From an uncultured Mediterranea sp. (GTDB lineage Bacteria; Bacteroidota; Bacteroidia; Bacteroidales; Bacteroidaceae): 62,297 nucleotides of DNA. Where the stretch lies: NCBI GenBank assembly GCA_945879145.1, contig CAMCUZ010000010.1, forward strand, positions 1 through 62,297, read 5' to 3'. Shown one piece after another: positions 34,576 through 43,568 of this stretch. The notes beneath the pieces were generated by a model. It saw nothing but the letters and a program-made list of their open reading frames with translations. It made no database searches and was not told the DNA's origin. Within the stretch, counting starts at the first letter, position 1; every line of letters begins with the position of its first letter. The position numbers were made by a program, and so were the translations under genes.

Positions 34576-35101
34576 TGTTTCTTAAATAGGTGGATAATTT
34601 CTCTTTGCCCCGTTTCAGGTGGCTCTTCACGGTGCCGGTGGGGCAGCCGGTGATGCCGGCAATCTTCTCGATGCTGAGGTCGTCCATGTAGAACAGCGTG
34701 ATGCAGGTGCGCTCCATCTCTTTCAGGGTGCCGAGTGCCAGGTAGAGGTCGTTGTGCTGCCCCAGGTCTTGTTGCTCGGTATGGTAGAGGGCATCAACCT
34801 GTGCAGTCTCCAGACGGCTTACCTCATGCTGGCTACGCAGGTGGTCGTAGAAGACGTTGTAGGCAATGCGGTAGAGCCAGGTAGAGAAACTGCTCAGCTG
34901 TCCGAATCCTTTCAGTCCGGTATAGGCCTTAATGAAAGTCTCTTGAGCCAGGTCGTCGCTCAAGGCCTCATCGCCGCACGTCTGGTGCAGGAAGAACCTT
35001 CGCACGGGGCTTTGGTACTTCCTGACCAGCTGGTCGAAGGCACGGGTATTGCCAAAGGCAACCACCTGAGCCACTAGGGCGATGTCGCTGAGGGATCTCA
35101 T
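34559..35101 (-). CDS. ECF-type RNA polymerase sigma factor (second cluster)
   Basis: 180 residues. Region 2: RAFDQLVRKYQSPVRRFFLH, EALSDDLAQETFIKAYTGLK, SSFSTWLYRIAYNVFYDHLR. Region 4: LKEMERTCITLFYMDDLSIE and IAGITGCPTGTVKSHLKRGK. It overlaps both neighbours (4 bp with the DUF6249-like gene, 17 bp with the anti-sigma-like gene), forming a tight three-gene unit. Targets unknown. Confidence 0.93.
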   Translation of the reverse strand: MRSLSDIALVAQVVAFGNTRAFDQLVRKYQSPVRRFFLHQTCGDEALSDDLAQETFIKAYTGLKGFGQLSSFSTWLYRIAYNVFYDHLRSQHEVSRLETAQVDALYHTEQQDLGQHNDLYLALGTLKEMERTCITLFYMDDLSIEKIAGITGCPTGTVKSHLKRGKEKLSTYLRNNGYER

Positions 35102-35751
35102 TCGTTGTTGTTGAGTGTGTTGTCGCTTTCTGTTGTCGGAGCAGTCTGCTCCTTGGGTTGTTGGGGACTATCTTGCTGCAGGTAGTAGATGATTACCTTG
35201 CCGAAGCCCATGAACATGATAAGCAGTCCGATACAGCCCAGGCCAAATTCGTTCGTCAAGGCCCAGAGGAAGATGAAGAGCCCTATGCCGATGCAGATGC
35301 TGTTGATGCCTTGCGACAAGCTGTTGCTGACGGGTTTGCGTTTCACCTCGCGGATGAACTCATCGGGCAGGGGGCGTCCTGCGGCAATGGCCTGTTCGGC
35401 TACGCGATAGGCTGCCTTGCGGCTCTTGTAGCGGAAGAAGAACACCAGAAAGCTGATGAGCACAGGGCCAAGGAAGACGCAAAAGATGCCGAACAGGGCG
35501 ACTTCAGCTTGATGCACACTCCAACCATCGTCATCCTTGAAGTGGGAAGCTGTGACGGACTGGGTACCATCGGGCAAGGTGGTGATACTCAGTGTATCCA
35601 CACCAGCTTGTCCGTTGATGACCGTGTCGTTGAGTTCGTAGATGCACACCGTGTGGTTTTGACTATCTTTTACGATGGTGGTGCGTACCACGGCTTGGCT
35701 TGGGAGCAGGAGTCCCAGAGCGAACAGAAGGGATATGACGTGTCGTTTCAT
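35098..35751 (-). CDS. DUF6249-like membrane protein with signal peptide
   Basis: 217 residues. Signal peptide about 1-20, a short periplasmic part, one membrane segment (ALFGIFCVFLGPVLISFLVF, about 85-107), a basic cytosolic stretch with AYRVAEQAIAAGRPLPDEFI, then two more segments (about 148-185) and a polar tail. The A-x-x-GRPLPDE motif is typical of the DUF6249 family. It is the first gene of a sigma cluster, overlapping the sigma start by 4 bp, and may be a regulator or target of the system. Confidence 0.75.
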   Translation of the reverse strand: MKRHVISLLFALGLLLPSQAVVRTTIVKDSQNHTVCIYELNDTVINGQAGVDTLSITTLPDGTQSVTASHFKDDDGWSVHQAEVALFGIFCVFLGPVLISFLVFFFRYKSRKAAYRVAEQAIAAGRPLPDEFIREVKRKPVSNSLSQGINSICIGIGLFIFLWALTNEFGLGCIGLLIMFMGFGKVIIYYLQQDSPQQPKEQTAPTTESDNTLNNNE

Positions 35752-35863
35752 ATAATAGGTAATTTTTATTGTTTTCTATGCTTTAGACGGAATAGATAGC
35801 CGTGAAAGTTGCAAAGAAATGATTTTTTTTTCAATTCGTGCATTTTCAATGGCAGAAAATCTC

Positions 35864-35871
35864 TACATTTG
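35864..35871 (+). promoter_or_regulatory. -7 element for the RsmF-like gene
   Basis: TACATTTG, 38 bp before the ATG at 35910. Its position between the two possible starts (35838 and 35910) supports the downstream one. Confidence 0.6.
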
Positions 35872-35909
35872 CGCTCAAACTCATCAATCCAACTAATTTG
35901 AACCCGTCA

Positions 35910-37409
35910 ATGAAAGGTGATTTACCACACGATTTTGTCTGCTCCATGCGTCATTTGCTGGGGCCAGAGGAGTATGAACGTTTTGCCCAGAGTATGGAAG
36001 GTGAACCGGAAGTGAGCATTCGACTCAATCCCCATAGGGCATCTGCTGCCAGTTTGTCACTCTCCATGCGGGAGGGAGAAACCTATTCCCAGCTGGAGAA
36101 GATGCCGCTGGCCGATACCTTGCCGCTGCAGGGACAGGTACCTTGGTGTACCACGGGGTATTACCTCAAGGAACGGCCTCTTTTTACGCTCCATCCCCTT
36201 TTCCATGCGGGTGCCTACTACGTGCAAGAGGCTTCGTCGATGTTCCTGGAGCAGGTGATGAAGCAATACGTCTCCGCTGGACCTGTAGCCATGCTTGACC
36301 TCTGCGCTGCTCCGGGTGGTAAATCGACTCATGCACGCTCTTTGCTTCCTGCAGGGAGTCTGTTAGTAAGTAACGAGGTCATGAAGAGCCGCGCGCAGAT
36401 TCTGGCGGAGAATCTCACGAAATGGGGAGATCCTGATGTGGTGGTGACGCGCAATGATCCTGCTGACTTTGCCGCGCTGGAGGGAACTTTTGATGTGTTG
36501 CTTACTGATGTACCCTGTTCGGGCGAAGGGATGTTTCGTAAGGACGAGGGAGCTGTGAACGACTGGAGCAGGGAGAATGTAGAGCTTTGCCGCCAACGGC
36601 AACAGCGTATTTTGGCCGATGTGTGGCCTGCACTCAAGCCAGGTGGATTATTAATATATAGTACCTGTACCTATAATATAAAAGAAGATGAAGAAAACGT
36701 TGAGTGGATCTGTCGTGAACTGGGTGCCGAGGTGCTTCCGTTGGAGCACCATCCAGCTTGGGGTATCACGGGCAATCTCCTGCCCGGAGCTTCTTTTGCT
36801 GTGGCTCGCTTCTTGCCCTCTCGTACCAAGGGCGAGGGCCTCTTTATGGCTGCTCTACGCAAGTCGGGCTCTGCCGCAGACGAAGCAGAAAGCAGTTCGA
36901 TACGTCCACGGAAAGAGCGACGAGGCAAAAGGGGCGGCTCGTCGGCTGTCGCTTCCGACAAGGCCTTAGCTCGTCTGGTGAACCGACAGCAAGAGGAGCA
37001 ACTTCGTAGTTGGCTGAACAACGCAGGCGAAGGGTATCTCCTGTTGCCACAAGGGGAACGTGTGCTGGCTTTTCCAACGCACTGGTTCCCCTTGTTGCAG
37101 GAGCTGAAAAACAATCTTTACCTTTTGCAGGCTGGCGTGGCCATCGCTGAGGTGAAAGGACGTGACGTAAATCCCTGCCACGCTTTGGCCATGAGCAGCT
37201 TACTGCAGCGCGGTGCTTTTCCTGAGGTTGAGGTTGACCGTGAGCAGGCTTTAAGCTACCTTCGCAAAGAGGCGCTTCAACTGCCCACAGAGACCCCGCG
37301 TGGTTTTGTGCTGATTACCTATCAAGGCATTCCCTTAGGCTTTGTCAAGCAGCTTGGCAATCGGGCCAATAACCTCTATCCCCAGGAGTGGCGCATCCGT
37401 AACCTGTGA
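35910..37409 (+). CDS. RsmF/NOL1-type rRNA cytosine-C5 methyltransferase
   Basis: 499 residues from MKGDLPHDFVCSMRHLLGPE. The earlier in-frame ATG (35838) lies upstream of the -7 element. AdoMet motif LDLCAAPGGKSTHARSLLPA, catalytic cysteines in TDVPCSGEGMFRKDEG and YSTCTYN, and a C-terminal PUA-like part (AMSSLLQRGAFPEVEVD ... QGIPLGFVKQLG) define the family. It methylates C5 of a cytosine, probably in 16S rRNA. The gene stands alone, and a 23-bp repeat array starts 15 bp after its stop. Confidence 0.92.
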   Translation: MKGDLPHDFVCSMRHLLGPEEYERFAQSMEGEPEVSIRLNPHRASAASLSLSMREGETYSQLEKMPLADTLPLQGQVPWCTTGYYLKERPLFTLHPLFHAGAYYVQEASSMFLEQVMKQYVSAGPVAMLDLCAAPGGKSTHARSLLPAGSLLVSNEVMKSRAQILAENLTKWGDPDVVVTRNDPADFAALEGTFDVLLTDVPCSGEGMFRKDEGAVNDWSRENVELCRQRQQRILADVWPALKPGGLLIYSTCTYNIKEDEENVEWICRELGAEVLPLEHHPAWGITGNLLPGASFAVARFLPSRTKGEGLFMAALRKSGSAADEAESSSIRPRKERRGKRGGSSAVASDKALARLVNRQQEEQLRSWLNNAGEGYLLLPQGERVLAFPTHWFPLLQELKNNLYLLQAGVAIAEVKGRDVNPCHALAMSSLLQRGAFPEVEVDREQALSYLRKEALQLPTETPRGFVLITYQGIPLGFVKQLGNRANNLYPQEWRIRNL

Positions 37410-37423
37410 TTTTTGGATTTCAA

Positions 37424-37484
37424 AGCAGATATACTTCGAGCAGCATAGCAGATATACTTCTGCAGCAAGGGAAGTATATCTGCT
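37424..37484. repeat. 23-bp direct repeat plus 14-bp inverted repeat between convergent genes
   Basis: AGCAGATATACTTC occurs at 37424 and 37447 (23 bp apart), and its exact complement GAAGTATATCTGCT is at 37471-37484, leaving a 10-nt loop. It lies between the RsmF-like gene and metY and could serve as a bidirectional terminator. Confidence 0.75.
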
Positions 37485-37524
37485 CTACGATGGAAAGTTT
37501 ATCGTTTGTGTCAATCAATACCCT

Positions 37525-38814
37525 TTAGGCCTTCTCCAGTGCCTGGCTCAAATCATCCAGAATGTCGTCAATGTGCTCCGTACCGATGGAGAGACGAATC
37601 GTAGAAGGAGTGATGTGCTGTTGGGCCAGCTCTTCGGGACTCATCTGCGAGTGCGTGGTGGTGTAGGGATGAATGACGAGGCTCTTTACATCGGCCACGT
37701 TGGCCAGCAGAGAGAAAATCTGCAGATTGTCGATAAATCTCCAGGCCTCTTCTTGTCCACCCTTGATTTCGAAGGTGAAGATGCTGCCGCCACCTTGGGG
37801 GAAGTACTTCTTATAGAGTGCATGGTCGGGGTGTGAAGGAAGCGACGGGTGGTTGACCTTGGCCACCTTGGGATGATTTTGGAGAAATTCCACCACCTTC
37901 AGCGCATTCTCTACGTGGCGCTCTACACGGAGCGAGAGCGTCTCCAATCCCTGCAAGAGGATGAAGGCATTGAAGGGGGAGATGGTAGCACCCGTGTCGC
38001 GCAATATCACCGCACGAATGCGGGTTACGAAGGCGGCTGGACCTGCTACGTCAGCAAATACTGCACCATGGTAGCTGGGGTCGGGCTTGGCCAAAGTGGG
38101 GAACTTGTCGGCATTGGCCTTCCAATCAAAGCGGCCACCATCTACAATCACACCACCTAGGCTGCTGCCATGGCCGCCGATAAACTTCGTGGCCGAGTGA
38201 ACTACAATATCTGCACCATGCTCAATGGGTCGAATCAAGTAGGGAGTACCGAAGGTGTTGTCCACGATGAACGGGATGTGATGGCGGTGGGCCACTTCGG
38301 CTACTGCCTCTAGGTTGGTGACATCACTGTTGGGATTGCCAAAGGTCTCTGCATAGACCACCTTTGTATTGGGCTGAATCGCTGCTTCGAGTGCCTGCAG
38401 GTCATTCACATTGACGATGGTGTTGCTGATGCCCTGTGTGGCCAACGTGTGGGTGATGAGGTTGAAGGAACCACCGTAAAGGTTGTCGGCAGCTACGATA
38501 TGGTCGCCCACACCGAGAATGTTCTGCAGCGCATAAGTAACCGCAGCAGCACCCGAGGCCACAGCCAGACCGGCTACACCCCCTTCGAGGGCGGCCACGC
38601 GCTGTTCAAACACACCTTGCGTAGAGTTGGTCAGTCGGCCATAGATATTGCCGGCATCGCGCAGACCAAACCGGTCGGCTGCATGCTGTGAGTTGCGGAA
38701 TACGTATGAGGTAGTTTGATAGATGGGTACCGCACGCGCATCGGTAGCGGGATCCGGTTGCTCTTGTCCTACATGAAGTTGCAGCGTCTCAAAATGAAGT
38801 TTCTTTGTAGCCAT
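37525..38814 (-). CDS. O-acetylhomoserine sulfhydrylase (MetY-type PLP enzyme)
   Basis: 429 residues. It starts MATKKLHFETLQLHVGQEQP with PIYQTTSYVF. The PLP lysine is in HSATKFIGGHGSSLGG (about residue 208). YGRLTNSTQGVFEQRVAALE and the C-terminal LVIHPYTTTHSQMSPEELAQ are typical of Cys/Met metabolism PLP enzymes of the homocysteine/cysteine synthase branch. It makes homocysteine from O-acetylhomoserine and sulfide. A divergent Lrp-type regulator gene lies upstream and may control it (inference). Confidence 0.93.
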   Translation of the reverse strand: MATKKLHFETLQLHVGQEQPDPATDARAVPIYQTTSYVFRNSQHAADRFGLRDAGNIYGRLTNSTQGVFEQRVAALEGGVAGLAVASGAAAVTYALQNILGVGDHIVAADNLYGGSFNLITHTLATQGISNTIVNVNDLQALEAAIQPNTKVVYAETFGNPNSDVTNLEAVAEVAHRHHIPFIVDNTFGTPYLIRPIEHGADIVVHSATKFIGGHGSSLGGVIVDGGRFDWKANADKFPTLAKPDPSYHGAVFADVAGPAAFVTRIRAVILRDTGATISPFNAFILLQGLETLSLRVERHVENALKVVEFLQNHPKVAKVNHPSLPSHPDHALYKKYFPQGGGSIFTFEIKGGQEEAWRFIDNLQIFSLLANVADVKSLVIHPYTTTHSQMSPEELAQQHITPSTIRLSIGTEHIDDILDDLSQALEKA

Positions 38815-38861
38815 AATCGTTATATTTTTTAGTTATACATTTCGTTGTTTTTCGTTTGCAA

Positions 38862-38869
38862 AGGTAGGG
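38862..38869 (-). promoter_or_regulatory. -7 element for metY
   Basis: TACCTTTG on the minus strand, 48 bp from the metY start codon. The -33 region is not clear. Confidence 0.5.
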
Positions 38870-38893
38870 TAGGTATTATTTTCCACCAATAGT

Positions 38894-38925
38894 TTTGGAA
38901 TATTTGGGAAAAGATACTATTTTTG
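38894..38925 (+). promoter_or_regulatory. Promoter for the Lrp-type regulator
   Basis: TTTG (38894-38897), 20 bp, TATTTTTG (38918-38925): a full -33/-7 pair. The predicted leader is about 140 nt and contains nine heptad repeats. Confidence 0.7.
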
Positions 38926-39001
38926 CCGCGTGAATAGGATGATTATTCTTTCAGACGGTCCCAAATGCTACTTCTAATAGAATAATCTTCTTTTTCTATA
39001 A

Positions 39002-39064
39002 CTCATCACTCGTAGCCCGTAGCTCGTAGCTTGTAGCTCGTAGCTCATCACTCGTAACTCGTAA
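39002..39064 (+). repeat. Nine contiguous heptanucleotide repeats
   Basis: CTCATCA, CTCGTAG, CCCGTAG, CTCGTAG, CTTGTAG, CTCGTAG, CTCATCA, CTCGTAA, CTCGTAA without interruption. The array ends 11 bp before the Lrp start codon, so it lies in the predicted 5' untranslated region. It is the longest array of this family in the window. Confidence 0.9.
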
Positions 39065-39075
39065 CAAACAACATT

Positions 39076-39549
39076 ATGGTCACTGATTTTGAAAAATTGG
39101 ATAAGGTCGATTTACAGATCTTGCGTACGTTGCAGCAGAATGCACGTCTCACCACCAAAGAGCTGGCTGCTCGCGTCAGTCTCTCCTCAACACCTGTATT
39201 TGAGCGATTGAAACGCCTCGAAACAGGAGGATATATAAAGAGGTATATGGCTGTGCTTGATGCCGAGAAGCTCAACCAGGGTTTCGTAGTCTTTTGTAAC
39301 GTCAAGATGAGCAGCATGAGTCGCGACATAGCCTCTAGCTTTGCCGAGCGGATGCGTCAGACTCCCGAGGTGGTGGAGTGCTACAACATCTCCGGCAGCT
39401 TCGACTACCTACTCAAGATTCATGCTCCCAACATGAAGTATTACCAGGAATTCATCCTCAACATCCTCGGCACCGTAGAGCATCTCGGCTCGCTGGAGAG
39501 TGTATTCGTCATGGACGTGGTCAAGCAGGAGTATGGCATTCCCCTCTAA
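39076..39549 (+). CDS. Lrp/AsnC family transcriptional regulator
   Basis: 157 residues. N-terminal AsnC helix-turn-helix (LDKVDLQILRTLQQNARLTT, KELAARVSLSSTPVFERLKR) and C-terminal RAM ligand-binding domain (TPEVVECYNISGSFDYLLKI). Such regulators sense amino acids or related metabolites. It is divergent from metY. The 5' leader holds nine heptad repeats between promoter and start. Confidence 0.93.
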   Translation: MVTDFEKLDKVDLQILRTLQQNARLTTKELAARVSLSSTPVFERLKRLETGGYIKRYMAVLDAEKLNQGFVVFCNVKMSSMSRDIASSFAERMRQTPEVVECYNISGSFDYLLKIHAPNMKYYQEFILNILGTVEHLGSLESVFVMDVVKQEYGIPL

Positions 39550-39608
39550 GCAGCTCCTATTGAAAGCATCTTCTCTTCAGCTTTACCGCTTGAAAATTAG
39601 CACGAAAG

Positions 39609-39640
39609 TTTTGGTAGGATAAAAAAAAGTTGTACCTTTG
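39609..39640 (+). promoter_or_regulatory. Promoter for rpsA
   Basis: TTTTG (39609-39613), 19 bp, TACCTTTG (39633-39640), an exact match to the Bacteroidota consensus, 66 bp before the start codon. Confidence 0.75.
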
Positions 39641-39705
39641 CGCCCGATTTTAGAGTCAACATAATGTCTAACTCAATTAATCGAAAAAAAACTAATTATT
39701 AAACA

Positions 39706-41499
39706 ATGGAAAATTTAAAGAATGTACAGCCTCTCGAAGACTTTAATTGGGATGCTTACGAAAACGGCGAAGTAGTAGCTGCTACCAGCCACGAAGAACA
39801 GGAAAAGGCGTATGACAATACGCTCAACAAGGTAAACGACCGCGAAGTGGTTGACGGTACCGTAATCGCCATGAACAAGCGTGAAGTAGTGGTGAACATC
39901 GGTTACAAGTCGGATGGCATCATCCCCATGAGCGAGTTCCGTTACAACCCCGACCTGAAGGTGGGTGATACCGTAGAGGTATATATCGAAAATCAGGAAG
40001 ACAAGAAGGGACAGCTCGTTCTGTCACACCGCAAGGCTCGTGCCTCTCGTTCTTGGGAGCGCGTGAATGCTGCTCTGGAGAGCCAGGAAATCATCAAGGG
40101 TTACATCAAGTGCCGCACGAAGGGTGGTATGATCGTCGATGTATTCGGCATCGAGGCCTTCCTGCCCGGTTCGCAGATTGACGTAAAGCCTATCCGCGAC
40201 TACGATGTATTCGTTGGCAAGACGATGGAGTTCAAGGTGGTGAAGATCAACCAGGAGTTCAAGAACGTAGTGGTATCTCACAAGGCACTGATCGAGGCCG
40301 AACTCGAACAACAGAAGAAGGAAATTATCAGCAAACTCGAGAAGGGACAAGTGCTCGAGGGTACTGTCAAGAATATCACCTCCTACGGCGTATTCATCGA
40401 CCTGGGTGGCGTAGATGGTCTGATTCACATCACCGACCTCTCTTGGGGCCGCGTAAGCGATCCGCATGAAGTGGTTGAACTCGACCAGAAACTCAACGTC
40501 GTTATCCTCGACTTCGATGACGAGAAGAAGCGTATCGCTCTGGGTCTGAAGCAGCTCACTCCCCATCCTTGGGATGCTCTGGATGCTAACCTCAAGGTGG
40601 GCGACCACGTGAAGGGTAAAGTGGTTGTGATGGCTGACTACGGTGCATTCATCGAAATCGCTCCGGGTGTTGAAGGCCTGATTCACGTATCCGAGATGTC
40701 TTGGAGCCAGCACCTGCGTTCTGCTCAGGACTTCATGAAGGTGGGCGACGAAGTAGAAGCTGTTATCCTGACCCTCGACCGCGAGGAGCGCAAGATGTCT
40801 CTCGGCATCAAGCAGCTGAAGGCTGATCCTTGGGAGAACATCGAAGAGAAGTATCCTATCGGCAGCAAGCACACCGCTAAGGTTCGTAACTTCACCAACT
40901 TCGGTGTATTCGTAGAAATCGAAGAGGGTGTTGACGGCCTGATTCACATCTCTGACCTCTCTTGGACGAAGAAGGTGAAGCACCCCTCTGAATTCACGCA
41001 GATTGGTGCCGACATTGACGTGGTTGTGCTGGAAATCGACAAGGAAAACCGTCGCTTGAGCCTCGGCCACAAGCAGCTGGAGGAGAATCCTTGGGACGTA
41101 TTCGAGACGGTATTCACCGTGGGCAGCGTTCACGAGGGTACCATCATCGAGATGCTCGACAAGGGTGCCGTAGTTGCTCTGCCTTATGGCGTAGAGGGCT
41201 TCGCTACTCCCAAGCACCTGGTGAAGGAAGATGGTTCACAGGCTCAGCTCAACGAGAAGCTGCAGTTCAAGGTGATCGAGTTCAACAAGGATGCCAAGCG
41301 TATCATCCTCTCTCACAGCCGTATCTTCGAAGATGCTGCTAAGGCTGAGGAGCGCGCAGAAAAGAAGGCTGCCAAGAAGGCTACCAGCAAGAAGGAAGAG
41401 ACTCCGATGGTACAGAATGTAGCCGCTTCGACTACACTGGGTGACATCGATGCACTTGCTGCTCTGAAGGAGAAGCTGGAAGCTGGCAATAAGAAATAA
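39706..41499 (+). CDS. rpsA: 30S ribosomal protein S1
   Basis: 597 residues with six S1 RNA-binding repeats, for example GTVIAMNKREVVVNIGYKSD, GTVKNITSYGVFIDLGGVDG, GKVVVMADYGAFIEIAPGVE and AKVRNFTNFGVFVEIEEGVD. A Lys/Ala-rich linker lies near 550-575. It binds mRNA on the ribosome. In Bacteroidota, where Shine-Dalgarno sequences are weak, S1 is likely important for initiation (known generally, not shown here). The transcript has a clear promoter and its own terminator. Confidence 0.96.
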   Translation: MENLKNVQPLEDFNWDAYENGEVVAATSHEEQEKAYDNTLNKVNDREVVDGTVIAMNKREVVVNIGYKSDGIIPMSEFRYNPDLKVGDTVEVYIENQEDKKGQLVLSHRKARASRSWERVNAALESQEIIKGYIKCRTKGGMIVDVFGIEAFLPGSQIDVKPIRDYDVFVGKTMEFKVVKINQEFKNVVVSHKALIEAELEQQKKEIISKLEKGQVLEGTVKNITSYGVFIDLGGVDGLIHITDLSWGRVSDPHEVVELDQKLNVVILDFDDEKKRIALGLKQLTPHPWDALDANLKVGDHVKGKVVVMADYGAFIEIAPGVEGLIHVSEMSWSQHLRSAQDFMKVGDEVEAVILTLDREERKMSLGIKQLKADPWENIEEKYPIGSKHTAKVRNFTNFGVFVEIEEGVDGLIHISDLSWTKKVKHPSEFTQIGADIDVVVLEIDKENRRLSLGHKQLEENPWDVFETVFTVGSVHEGTIIEMLDKGAVVALPYGVEGFATPKHLVKEDGSQAQLNEKLQFKVIEFNKDAKRIILSHSRIFEDAAKAEERAEKKAAKKATSKKEETPMVQNVAASTTLGDIDALAALKEKLEAGNKK

Positions 41500-41566
41500 T
41501 TCTTGTCAACCGAAACGTGGAACGTAAGCCTGTGCTGACTACAGGCTACGCAATCTATAAAGACTC

Positions 41567-41599
41567 AGGAGCATCTGCCTTGTGTGGATGCTCCTTTCT
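41567..41599 (+). terminator. rpsA terminator
   Basis: AGGAGCATC (41567-41575) pairs with GATGCTCCT (41587-41595) over an 11-nt loop, followed by TTCTTTCTT. It lies upstream of the epimerase start chosen here. Confidence 0.8.
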
Positions 41600-41634
41600 T
41601 TCTTATCCTATGCTTGATCAACGTATTGATGACA

Positions 41635-42582
41635 ATGGAAGAATTGACTGTTTTGAATAACGGACGGCTCTCAATAGCCGTCTCTGCGCATGGGGCAGAA
41701 CTATGCAGCCTGAAGATGGGGGAGAAAGAGTATCTCTGGCAAGCTGACCCTGCATACTGGAAACGCCATTCGCCTGTGCTTTTCCCCATCGTGGGGAGCG
41801 TGTGGGAGAATCGCTATCGTGTAGAAGGCAAGGAGTTTCAGATGAGCCAGCATGGCTTTGCACGCGATATGGACTTCAGTTTGGGTTCACAGAGCGATGA
41901 GGAGGTGTGGTTCACGCTTCAACACTCTGCTGCAACGTTAGAGAAGTATCCATTTCCTTTCAGGTTGGATATTGGCTATCGGTTGGAGGGCAATGCGGTG
42001 AAGGTGATGTGGAGGGTGACCAATGAATCGCTCGACAAGCAGGACTTGAGTCTGCCTTTCCAGATAGGTGCTCACCCGGCATTCTATTTTCCTGACTATG
42101 CCACCGAACCATCGCGTCGTGGCTTTTTCAGCTTTGGTAAAGAGAAGCAGCTGCATTATATCCTCATTGCAGAGAAGGGATGCGTGGATGCAGAAACCCT
42201 CTATACGTTGCCGCTCGATGCAGAGGGCATGCTCCCGCTGGATGTGCATACCTTCGACCATGACGCACTTATCCTGGAGGATAGCCAAGTAAGTGAGGTA
42301 ACGCTCCATGATGTGCACCGTTCTCCTGTATTGCGATTGCGTTTCCCCTCAGCACCGTTGGTTGGCCTTTGGTCACCCCCTGGTAAGAATGCTCCTTTTG
42401 TTTGTATTGAGCCCTGGTATGGCCGTTGCGATAGGGCTGGTTTTGAGGGAGATTTTAAGGAGAAGGATTGGATGCAACTGTTGTCGCCAGGCGAAACATT
42501 TGAGGGTGGATACTGGATTGATGTGTTGGAGCTTCCTCATCCGACCAACCGTGAAGTGCAAGGAAAGGAGCCTGGACAATGA
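41635..42582 (+). CDS. Aldose 1-epimerase family protein
   Basis: 315 residues from MEELTVLNNGRLSIAVSAHG. The in-frame ATG at 41584 overlaps the rpsA terminator. HSPVLFPIVGSVWENRYRVE, QHGFARDMDF and the later IGAHPAFYFP fit the galactose-mutarotase-like fold of the YeaD/LACX subfamily. It probably interconverts anomers of a sugar or sugar phosphate; the substrate is not known. It overlaps the following transporter gene by 4 bp (ATGA), so the two are translationally coupled. Confidence 0.85.
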   Translation: MEELTVLNNGRLSIAVSAHGAELCSLKMGEKEYLWQADPAYWKRHSPVLFPIVGSVWENRYRVEGKEFQMSQHGFARDMDFSLGSQSDEEVWFTLQHSAATLEKYPFPFRLDIGYRLEGNAVKVMWRVTNESLDKQDLSLPFQIGAHPAFYFPDYATEPSRRGFFSFGKEKQLHYILIAEKGCVDAETLYTLPLDAEGMLPLDVHTFDHDALILEDSQVSEVTLHDVHRSPVLRLRFPSAPLVGLWSPPGKNAPFVCIEPWYGRCDRAGFEGDFKEKDWMQLLSPGETFEGGYWIDVLELPHPTNREVQGKEPGQ

Positions 42583-43451
42583 CACGCGATACGAAAGCGG
42601 TGGTATGGGCTGCTGTGGCAGTGCTTAGCTGGAGTACGGTAGCTACGGCGTTCAAGGTGTCCCTCAGCTACTTAAGTCATGATGAAATGCTGACCGTAGC
42701 CTGTGTGGCTTCGTTGCTGGTATTTACAGTCATGCTGACTGCCCAACGAAAGTGGGGCTCTGTGGCTCAGCTTACGCTGGTGGAGTGGGGGCGATTTGCC
42801 TTACTAGGACTGCTTAATCCGGTAGCCTATTACCTGGTACTATTCAAGGCATACGATTTGTTGCCTGCTCAGGTCGCTCAGCCTATTAACTATGCTTGGC
42901 CCATTGTGTTGCTGGTGTTGTTGGCACTATTTGGTGGGCAGCCCATCCCGCGCAAGAAGTATGTGGGTATGGCGCTCTCACTGGCTGGCGTGGCGCTGAT
43001 TTCATTGGGAGGTGGCGAGCTGACGGGTGATTCCCTTTCAGTTGGAGGATTGCTGCTGGCAGCACTCAGTGCGTTGCTTTGGGCCTCCTATTGGATGGTG
43101 AATAAGAAGGTAGTAGCCCATGCCGATAGTAGCATTGTGTTGTGGGTCAGCTTCCTGTCGAGTAGCTTGGTGATGCTTCTCTTCGTTGGTCCACGGCTTG
43201 TGGAGCACGTTACGCTTGCTGGTGTGTTGGCCAGTGGATATGTAGGTTGGTTTGAGATGGGCATCCCCTTTGTTTGCTTTGGGGCTGCCATGCGTACCAC
43301 CAGCAATCCTGCGCTGATTAATCAGCTCTGCTATCTTTCGCCTTTCCTTTCGCTTTTCTTCATCTCCACTATCCTGGGAGAGCCGATTCTGGTCACTACC
43401 TATGTCGGCCTGTTGCTCATTGTAGGAGGATTGGTTTATAATAAGGGCTAA
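42579..43451 (+). CDS. DMT/EamA family transporter
   Basis: 290 residues with ten hydrophobic segments arranged as two EamA repeats (AVVWAAVAVLSWSTVATAFK near the start; LLAALSALLWASYWMVNKKV at about 165). A metabolite exporter or importer of unknown substrate, possibly amino acids, since the his operon follows. The start overlaps the epimerase stop. The his promoter lies just after its stop codon. Confidence 0.88.
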   Translation: MTRDTKAVVWAAVAVLSWSTVATAFKVSLSYLSHDEMLTVACVASLLVFTVMLTAQRKWGSVAQLTLVEWGRFALLGLLNPVAYYLVLFKAYDLLPAQVAQPINYAWPIVLLVLLALFGGQPIPRKKYVGMALSLAGVALISLGGGELTGDSLSVGGLLLAALSALLWASYWMVNKKVVAHADSSIVLWVSFLSSSLVMLLFVGPRLVEHVTLAGVLASGYVGWFEMGIPFVCFGAAMRTTSNPALINQLCYLSPFLSLFFISTILGEPILVTTYVGLLLIVGGLVYNKG

Positions 43452-43492
43452 TCTTCAAAATCTAGCTTTTTCTGCATTTTTTCTGATAAATG

Positions 43493-43524
43493 TTTTGCTG
43501 ATTCAAGGAAATGCTTTACATTTG
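43493..43524 (+). promoter_or_regulatory. Promoter of the his operon
   Basis: TTTTG (43493-43497), 19 bp, TACATTTG (43517-43524). Predicted transcription start near 43531, about 38 nt before the leader peptide ATG. Confidence 0.75.
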
Positions 43525-43568
43525 CAGCGTTGAAATCAAAATGAACAAAATTCTTAATTAAGAAGAAT

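Noticed and set aside
35838..37409. 523-codon form of the RsmF-like protein
   Set aside because: Its ATG lies upstream of the TACATTTG -7 element, so the start at 35910 is preferred.
40024..41217. 397-codon minus-strand frame opposite rpsA
   Set aside because: Antisense to six S1 repeats with ribosomal-protein codon use; no independent evidence.
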